A stretch of DNA of 9,192 bases from CAZDOD01 sp964506935 (GTDB lineage: Bacteria > Desulfobacterota > Zymogenia > Zymogenales > Zymogenaceae), in contig CAZDOD010000114.1 in the NCBI GenBank assembly GCA_964506935.1, positions 1 to 9,192 of the forward strand, written 5' to 3'. The translations under genes were made by a program, and so were the position numbers. Shown piece by piece: positions 5,344 through 9,192 of the stretch. Positions within the stretch are counted from its first letter, which is position 1. Every line of letters starts with the position of its first letter. The notes below the pieces were generated by a model. That model saw only the letters and a program-made list of their open reading frames with translations, had not been told where the DNA came from and did no database searches.

Positions 5344-7128
5344 ATGAAACCTGAAAGTATTGGGGCACTTTTTTTAAAAAAGGCGAGAGAGTACGGAGAC
5401 AAGACATTTTTGATAACAAAGAGGGAGGGTAAATATAAAAAGATCACATGGAAAGAGACCCTTGATACGGTGACGAATATCGGTCTCGGTCTTGGCGCAC
5501 TCGGTGCAGTTAAAGGTGACCGTGTGGCGATCATGTCCCCCAACCGCCCCGAGTGGGTTATCTTTGACCTCGCGATGCAGTCTGCTGGGATAGTCGATGT
5601 CCCGATCTACGCCACGTCAAGCCCCGATCAGGTAAAATACATCATCAACGACAGCGGGGCGTCGTATGTGATCTCGGGCGGAACAGAGGCATTACAGCTC
5701 CTTAAATCAATAAGGGCGGAAATAAAGGGGGTAAAAAAAATCATAACGATGGAATCCGAGGGCAGTGAAAATGACTATATTGTCCCTTTTTCTGAAGTAG
5801 TCAAGATTGGAAAGGAGACCGGTAAGAGGGAAGAATTCGAAAAAAGCACAGAAGAAATAAAGGGGGACGACCTCGCCACCCTGATCTACACGTCCGGCAC
5901 AACAGGTGCCCCCAAGGGCGTAATGCTGACGCACAAGAATTTCCTGTCGAATGTCGAGGCACTGACAAATGAACAGGACATAGGAGATAGTGACACCTTT
6001 CTCTCGATCCTCCCCCTTTCACACTCCTTCGAAAGGACGGTGGGATTTTACTTCCCGATGTTTGTGGGCGCGAGAGTAGCATATGCTGAGGGGATAGATG
6101 CCTTCAGAAAAAACGTGGTCGAGGTAAAACCCACCGTCATGGTCGTCGTCCCGAGGATCCTGGAGAAGGTCTACGCCGGCATCAGGACTAAGGTTGAAGA
6201 GGGATCGGAGCTTAAAAGGTGGCTATTCGATATCGGCACAAAGAAGGCAAGAGAGGTGGTTGATATTATGATGCGGGGTGAAAAACCGGGATTCGCCCTA
6301 AAGGCCCTTCACCGGGCGGCCGATACTTTCATCTTCAGGGGGATAAGGAAGGCGCTTGGGGGGAAACTCCGATATATTGCATCGGGAGGCGCCCCACTCC
6401 AGCGTGAGATCGGAATCTTCTTCTGTGGCGCGGGGTTAATGGTCCTCGAGGGGTACGGCCTTACCGAGACCGGCCCTGTGCTCACGGTCAACACTCATAG
6501 ACACATCAGATACGGCACCGTGGGGATGCCGCTTCCTGGTACCGAGATAACAATAGCCGAAGACGGCGAGATCCTCGCCCGAGGCCCCCAGGTGGCGAAA
6601 GGATACTATATGCTTCCGGAAGAGACAAAAAAATCTTTTACCGACGATGGCCTCTTCAAGACCGGGGATATCGGGATGTTATCCGACGACGGCTTTCTGA
6701 TAATCACTGACAGAAAAAAGGATATAATAATCACAGCGGGTGGCAAAAGCATCGCCCCCCAGAACATAGAGAACACACTCATCATGGACCTATATGTAGA
6801 GCAGGCCGTCGTGATCGGCGACAGGAGGAAGTTTATTTCGGCGCTCGTTGTCCCGAATTTCGAAGAACTCAAAAAATGGGCGAAAGGAGAGGGGATCGAC
6901 CACGAGGATAAAAGAAAGCTCATAAAAAATGAAAGAGTCATAGAAATGATTACAGATAAGATTGACGAAGCCCAAAAGTTTGCCGCCCGCTTTGAGAAGG
7001 TTAAAAAAATCACGCTTCTTGCTGATCCGTTCACGGAGGACAAGGGTGAAATGACGGCGTCGATGAAGATAAAGAGGAAGGTGATCGAGGAAAGGTACGC
7101 CAAAGAGATAGAGGCGATGTATAAGTAA
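5344..7128 (+). CDS. long-chain acyl-CoA synthetase (AMP-forming, FadD-like)
   Basis: This 594-residue ATP-dependent fatty acid:CoA ligase converts a carboxylic acid, ATP and CoA to acyl-CoA, AMP and pyrophosphate. Adenylate-forming motifs appear in order. The ATP/phosphate loop is YTSGTTGAPKGVMLTH (182-197). LPLSHSFERTVG (223-234) has the SHxxER-type feature of long-chain ligases. Further motifs are the adenine-site YGLTETGP (371-378), the Asp motif KTGDIG (439-444), the hinge DRKKDIIITAGGKSIAPQNIE (456-476) and the C-terminal catalytic lysine in SMKIKRKV (Lys575). Length and the insertion near 270-340 fit the FadD15-like long-chain group better than acetyl-CoA or benzoate ligases; chain length cannot be fixed from sequence. 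There is no signal peptide; it is cytosolic or peripheral. Start ATG 5344 has GGGAGAAGG a few bases upstream. It is the first gene of a tight operon (29 bases to the better start of the next gene) with two MaoC hydratase subunits, so its product probably feeds acyl-CoA metabolism. Confidence 0.92.
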   Translation: MKPESIGALFLKKAREYGDKTFLITKREGKYKKITWKETLDTVTNIGLGLGALGAVKGDRVAIMSPNRPEWVIFDLAMQSAGIVDVPIYATSSPDQVKYIINDSGASYVISGGTEALQLLKSIRAEIKGVKKIITMESEGSENDYIVPFSEVVKIGKETGKREEFEKSTEEIKGDDLATLIYTSGTTGAPKGVMLTHKNFLSNVEALTNEQDIGDSDTFLSILPLSHSFERTVGFYFPMFVGARVAYAEGIDAFRKNVVEVKPTVMVVVPRILEKVYAGIRTKVEEGSELKRWLFDIGTKKAREVVDIMMRGEKPGFALKALHRAADTFIFRGIRKALGGKLRYIASGGAPLQREIGIFFCGAGLMVLEGYGLTETGPVLTVNTHRHIRYGTVGMPLPGTEITIAEDGEILARGPQVAKGYYMLPEETKKSFTDDGLFKTGDIGMLSDDGFLIITDRKKDIIITAGGKSIAPQNIENTLIMDLYVEQAVVIGDRRKFISALVVPNFEELKKWAKGEGIDHEDKRKLIKNERVIEMITDKIDEAQKFAARFEKVKKITLLADPFTEDKGEMTASMKIKRKVIEERYAKEIEAMYK

Positions 7129-7157
7129 TTTACATGACGAAATTAAGGAGTCGCGTT

Positions 7158-7595
7158 ATGAACAAAGTAACCTTCGATTCCATAGAGGTGGGCGATGAGC
7201 TGATCCCGATAAACCACAACGTCACGCAGGAGACCTTCTGGAAGTATGCCGTCGCCTCCATGGATTACAATCCCGTCCACTGTGACCCCGAGTGGGTGAG
7301 GACCGCCCAGCCCTTCGGGATCACAGAAACCGTCGGCCACGGAATGATGACAATCTCTTTCATGCTGTCTGTGGTCTCGAACTGGGCGTATCCCAATATG
7401 CTCAAGATCACAAAGATAACCTCGAAGCTGATCTGGCCCGTCCTCGCCGGATGGTCTGTTACGTGTAAAGGTGTAATCTCCGAAAAGCACGTCATCTGTC
7501 CCGGAAAAAACTATGTCATAGTCGAGCTCAAGGCCGAGAATCAGGAAGGCCAGCTTCTTGGCGTCTGTCAGACCGAGGTCGTGTTTCCCGACTGA
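7158..7595 (+). CDS. MaoC-like (R)-specific enoyl-CoA hydratase, catalytic subunit
   Basis: This single hotdog-fold protein of 145 residues carries the hydratase-2 signature with catalytic Asp36 and His41 in MDYNPVHCDPE, preceded by the FWKYAVAS helix and followed by the TVGHGMMTISFML segment of the fold. Such enzymes hydrate trans-2-enoyl-CoA to (R)-3-hydroxyacyl-CoA or catalyse the reverse dehydration. I choose ATG 7158 because TAAGGAG precedes it with an eight-base spacer. The ATG at 7134 would add eight residues (MTKLRSRV), lies only six bases after the ligase stop and has no good ribosome binding site. The gene is 51 bases upstream of a second MaoC-fold protein that lacks the His. This is the paired layout of heterodimeric dehydratases such as mycobacterial HadAB, where only one subunit is catalytic. 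Linkage to the ligase supports a role in fatty or unusual acyl-CoA conversion. Confidence 0.87.
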   Translation: MNKVTFDSIEVGDELIPINHNVTQETFWKYAVASMDYNPVHCDPEWVRTAQPFGITETVGHGMMTISFMLSVVSNWAYPNMLKITKITSKLIWPVLAGWSVTCKGVISEKHVICPGKNYVIVELKAENQEGQLLGVCQTEVVFPD

Positions 7596-7646
7596 GATCA
7601 TAATAGCACCTGTTTCGCCTTTGATAAGAAACTTTAGGAGTAAACG

Positions 7647-8225
7647 ATGGGTAAAGATTTCTTTTCCAAGTATATAAAGACTGAAAAACAAAAGCAGTTC
7701 GACACCGACTTTTTCAAGGACGCCGACAGCTACGAGGTGTGGGATGAGATCGACTTTTCAGATCTCAAAGAGGTCGACGGGGAACAGACCTTCGAGATCA
7801 AGGCCGAGGACATAAAGTTCTATTCCGAGGCGGTAATGGACAAAAACCCGTTGATGAACGACGAGGAGTATGCCAAGAGATCCCCATACGGCGGGCTTTT
7901 GCCCCACCCGATTTTCGCCACACAGATTATCTTCTGGTGCATAGGGACAAAGGGGCGCGGCAACTGGATCAGGACGCCCGGCGCCAGAAATCCCGGCCAG
8001 CATATCGAGATATATGAAAATTTTCGTGTCGGCGAGGTTATACACATCAAGATGAAGCCCTATGACCGCTACATCAAGAGGGGCAAATACTATCTGAGAT
8101 ATCAGATTGACCTCATAAATCAAGAAAATGTCAAGAAGGGAATGGCAATCGGCACACTCATACTCCCGAAGACGAGGGACGACGTCAAGAAGTTTCTAGA
8201 GGGGATGCGCGGGGTAAAGACTTAG
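7647..8225 (+). CDS. MaoC N-terminal-domain-like (FAS1-type) dehydratase subunit without the catalytic His
   Basis: This 192-residue protein matches the N-terminal MaoC (FAS1-like dehydratase) domain. It has an N-terminal helical extension (residues 1-45), then IKFYSEAVMDKNPLMNDEEYA, where the D-x-N-P motif is kept at Asp65-Pro68 but the following His is replaced by Met70. RSPYGGLLPHPIFATQI and the central helix follow. The second strand set includes PGQHIEIYENFRVGEVI and DRYIKRGKYYLRYQIDLINQENVKKGMA, typical of acyl-CoA-binding hotdogs. In the HadA/HadC-type subunits of heterodimeric hydratases the partner lacks catalytic residues and shapes the acyl tunnel, so this is probably the structural or specificity partner of the preceding gene. 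Start ATG 7647 has TTTAGGAG seven bases upstream. It is the last gene of the operon. The closest alternative is an independent acyl-CoA-binding protein. Confidence 0.82.
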   Translation: MGKDFFSKYIKTEKQKQFDTDFFKDADSYEVWDEIDFSDLKEVDGEQTFEIKAEDIKFYSEAVMDKNPLMNDEEYAKRSPYGGLLPHPIFATQIIFWCIGTKGRGNWIRTPGARNPGQHIEIYENFRVGEVIHIKMKPYDRYIKRGKYYLRYQIDLINQENVKKGMAIGTLILPKTRDDVKKFLEGMRGVKT

Positions 8226-8246
8226 ATCAAAATAAGTCGTGCCCAC

Positions 8247-8273
8247 AGGCCGGATGGATAGAATCCGACCTTT
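8247..8273 (+). terminator. possible terminator of the ligase-MaoC operon
   Basis: AGGCCGGAT (8247-8255) pairs with ATCCGACCT (8263-8271) with one mismatch around a seven-base loop, 21 bases after the last stop. The T-run is only three bases (then AAAA), so intrinsic termination would be weak. Confidence 0.4.
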
Positions 8274-8318
8274 AAAAGAATCACATCATCCTCACCACAC
8301 AATATTAAAAAAGTGATT

Positions 8319-8352
8319 TTGGCAATTTATGGATAAAGGTTTTTTTTGCCAA
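8319..8352 (-). terminator. possible weak terminator of the diguanylate cyclase gene
   Basis: TTGGCAA (8319-8325) and TTGCCAA (8346-8352) form a perfect seven-base stem with a 20-base loop, about 60 bases beyond the stop of the minus-strand gene. On that strand a T-rich stretch (ACTTTTTTAAT) follows a few bases later. The large loop makes this tentative. Confidence 0.25.
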
Positions 8353-8411
8353 CGGAATAGACAGGAAAGTCAAGCTTTTTAGGGGAAGGATTCAGTTTTT
8401 ATAGGATTTAT

Positions 8412-9149
8412 CTATATAAGCATGCTATGTTTGCGCAGATTCTTCTCAACGTACATCGCCTGATCTGCGGCATTGATAATGTCCTCGACCGACACCAGAC
8501 CCTCGACGGATGCGATCCCGATGCTTATTGTAACGCCTTTTACCTCTTGTCTGACCTTTCCGTCTATACGATAACCCACCCCTTTAGCATCATCCTTTTC
8601 GGCATTCGGGAGGATTACCGCGAATTCATCCCCGCCGTATCGGAAGGCGGTATCTACATCCCTCTTGATGGAGCTTTGGGTTATCTCACCGATGGTTTTT
8701 AGGGCTTCATCCCCCTTTAGGTGGCCGTAGGCGTCATTATAAGATTTGAAGTCATCAAGATCAAAAAAGATGAGGCTTAGGGGATATGACCTCCTCAGGG
8801 ATAGTTTCACCTCTTCACTCATCTTCTTGTAAAAGTGGCGTTTATTGTAGAGGCCTGTCAGGCTGTCCGTAATGCAGAGTTTTCTTAGCTCCTCCTCCAC
8901 CCTCTTCTGTTCGGAGATGTCGACACAGGCGTTTACGATGTAAATCGGTTTACCCTTCTCATCCCTCATGACATTGGATGTCATTCTTACAAGGAATGTC
9001 GACCCGTCTTTGCGCACGTTGGTGGTCTCCCAAGTGAGTGACTCCATTGACTCCATCTCTTCTGTCGTCATCGGTACCCAGGAATCTTTTGGTGCAAATA
9101 TCCCGGCATTTTTACCGATCAGCTTTTCCGCGTTCTTCCACCCGTGCAT
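8412..9149 (-). CDS. PAS-GGDEF diguanylate cyclase (5' end possibly frameshifted)
   Basis: This is an enzyme for cyclic di-GMP synthesis from two GTP. From the ATG at 9149 there is the back part of a PAS sensor domain (MHGWKNAEKLIGKNAG, then DGSTFLVRMTSNVM and the PAC-type KPIYIVNACVDISEQKR). A short linker helix (about 80-93) leads to a GGDEF domain with DSLTGLYNKRHF (95-106), metal and substrate residues in FFDLDDFKSYNDAYGHLKGD (about 128-147), the intact active-site GGDEF at 172-176, and SIGIAS. The closing ADQAMYVEKN is also present. An allosteric I-site RxxD (Arg163-Asp166) lies five residues before GGDEF, so product inhibition is expected. The PAS domain lacks its front half from this start. 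The in-frame codons just upstream still read like PAS (IIYTCPSIAK) until a TGA at 9183-9185, and no good ribosome binding site precedes the ATG. The true gene therefore probably begins beyond the window. Confidence 0.82.
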   Translation of the reverse strand: MHGWKNAEKLIGKNAGIFAPKDSWVPMTTEEMESMESLTWETTNVRKDGSTFLVRMTSNVMRDEKGKPIYIVNACVDISEQKRVEEELRKLCITDSLTGLYNKRHFYKKMSEEVKLSLRRSYPLSLIFFDLDDFKSYNDAYGHLKGDEALKTIGEITQSSIKRDVDTAFRYGGDEFAVILPNAEKDDAKGVGYRIDGKVRQEVKGVTISIGIASVEGLVSVEDIINAADQAMYVEKNLRKHSMLI

Positions 9150-9192
9150 CTTCGCAATAGAGGGACATGTATATATGATTTTTCACACGAGG
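9150..9192 (-). pseudogene. upstream PAS-coding remnant with probable frameshift at the window edge
   Basis: Directly upstream of the ATG at 9149 the minus strand continues in frame as KIIYTCPSIAK, a normal lead-in to MHGW in PAS domains, and is then cut by TGA at 9183-9185. Removing one A from the five-A run in GTGAAAAATC (9178-9187) would join the neighbouring frame as PRVKIIY with no stop before the window edge. This suggests a one-base homopolymer error or a real frameshift mutation. Confidence 0.4.

Larger units (their letters stand above)
8226..8411. other. convergent intergenic region
   Basis: This 186-base spacer lies between the ends of the MaoC operon and the diguanylate cyclase gene. 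It contains two inverted repeats, listed separately, that may serve as terminators from the two sides. No gene or other element is supported. Confidence 0.6.

Noticed and set aside
6606..7103. 165-residue hydrophobic minus-strand frame opposite the ligase 3' end
   Set aside because: Hydrophobicity arises because Lys and Glu codons of the ligase read as Phe, Leu and Ser on the other strand; the ligase hinge and catalytic lysine lie here.
7134..7157. Earlier ATG start (7134) for the first MaoC protein
   Set aside because: No suitable ribosome binding site precedes it, whereas TAAGGAG is well placed for ATG 7158, and the fold begins normally from MNKVTFDSIEVGDE.
7143..7691. 182-residue minus-strand open frame opposite the first MaoC gene
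   Set aside because: The plus-strand MaoC protein has clear catalytic motifs and a ribosome binding site; the antisense frame shows no domain pattern and spans the intergenic spacer.
1..9192. CRISPR array, tRNA, rRNA, insertion-sequence ends, toxin-antitoxin pair or known defence genes
   Set aside because: No spaced direct repeats, cloverleaf-like segments, transposase motifs or paired small toxin-antitoxin genes were recognised on reading both strands.

Overview
The window has the gene density and rough codon use (many ATA and AGG codons, coding regions near half G+C by eye) of an anaerobic or microaerophilic Gram-negative bacterium. A CX2CH-rich exported tetraheme cytochrome, an AMP-forming acyl-CoA ligase next to split MaoC hydratase subunits, an EmrAB-type pump and a c-di-GMP enzyme together fit the old 'Deltaproteobacteria' (Desulfobacterota and relatives). 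No rRNA or other phylogenetic marker is present, so this is a guess. The 10-N block at 2737-2746 shows the sequence comes from a draft or metagenomic assembly.

Layout. Bases 1-182 hold the 3' end of a very AT-rich gene (about 23% G+C by hand count) that does not resemble the rest. Bases 183-341 are non-coding. On the minus strand, read right to left, lie a tetraheme cytochrome c554-like protein, an EmrA/HlyD membrane-fusion protein (interrupted by the assembly gap) and an EmrB/DHA2 14-helix MFS exporter. The two pump genes overlap by one base (stop and start share TAGTG) and form an operon; the cytochrome lies 79 bases upstream of them. A divergent control region (3517-3623) contains back-to-back sigma-70-like promoters built around a palindrome, and drives the cytochrome leftward and a small coiled-coil lipoprotein rightward.

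A 403-base stretch (3924-4326) without a confident gene holds two overlapping candidate small ORFs with good ribosome binding sites and a long-range inverted repeat. It is followed by a radical SAM protein of the spore-photoproduct-lyase-like (SplB/COG1533) family. Next is a compact plus-strand lipid operon: a long-chain acyl-CoA synthetase and two MaoC-fold proteins. The first MaoC protein keeps the D-x-N-P-x-H hydratase motif and the second has lost the His, which suggests a heterodimeric (R)-specific enoyl-CoA hydratase working on acyl-CoAs made by the ligase. The right end holds a convergent minus-strand PAS-GGDEF diguanylate cyclase with an intact catalytic motif and I-site; its 5' part looks frameshifted just inside the window edge.

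I found no CRISPR array, tRNA, rRNA, transposase or prophage signature, and no clearly new multi-gene system. The best leads are the small ORF region, the radical SAM protein with a C-terminal cysteine cluster, the divergent promoter and palindrome, and the AT-rich fragment at the left edge.
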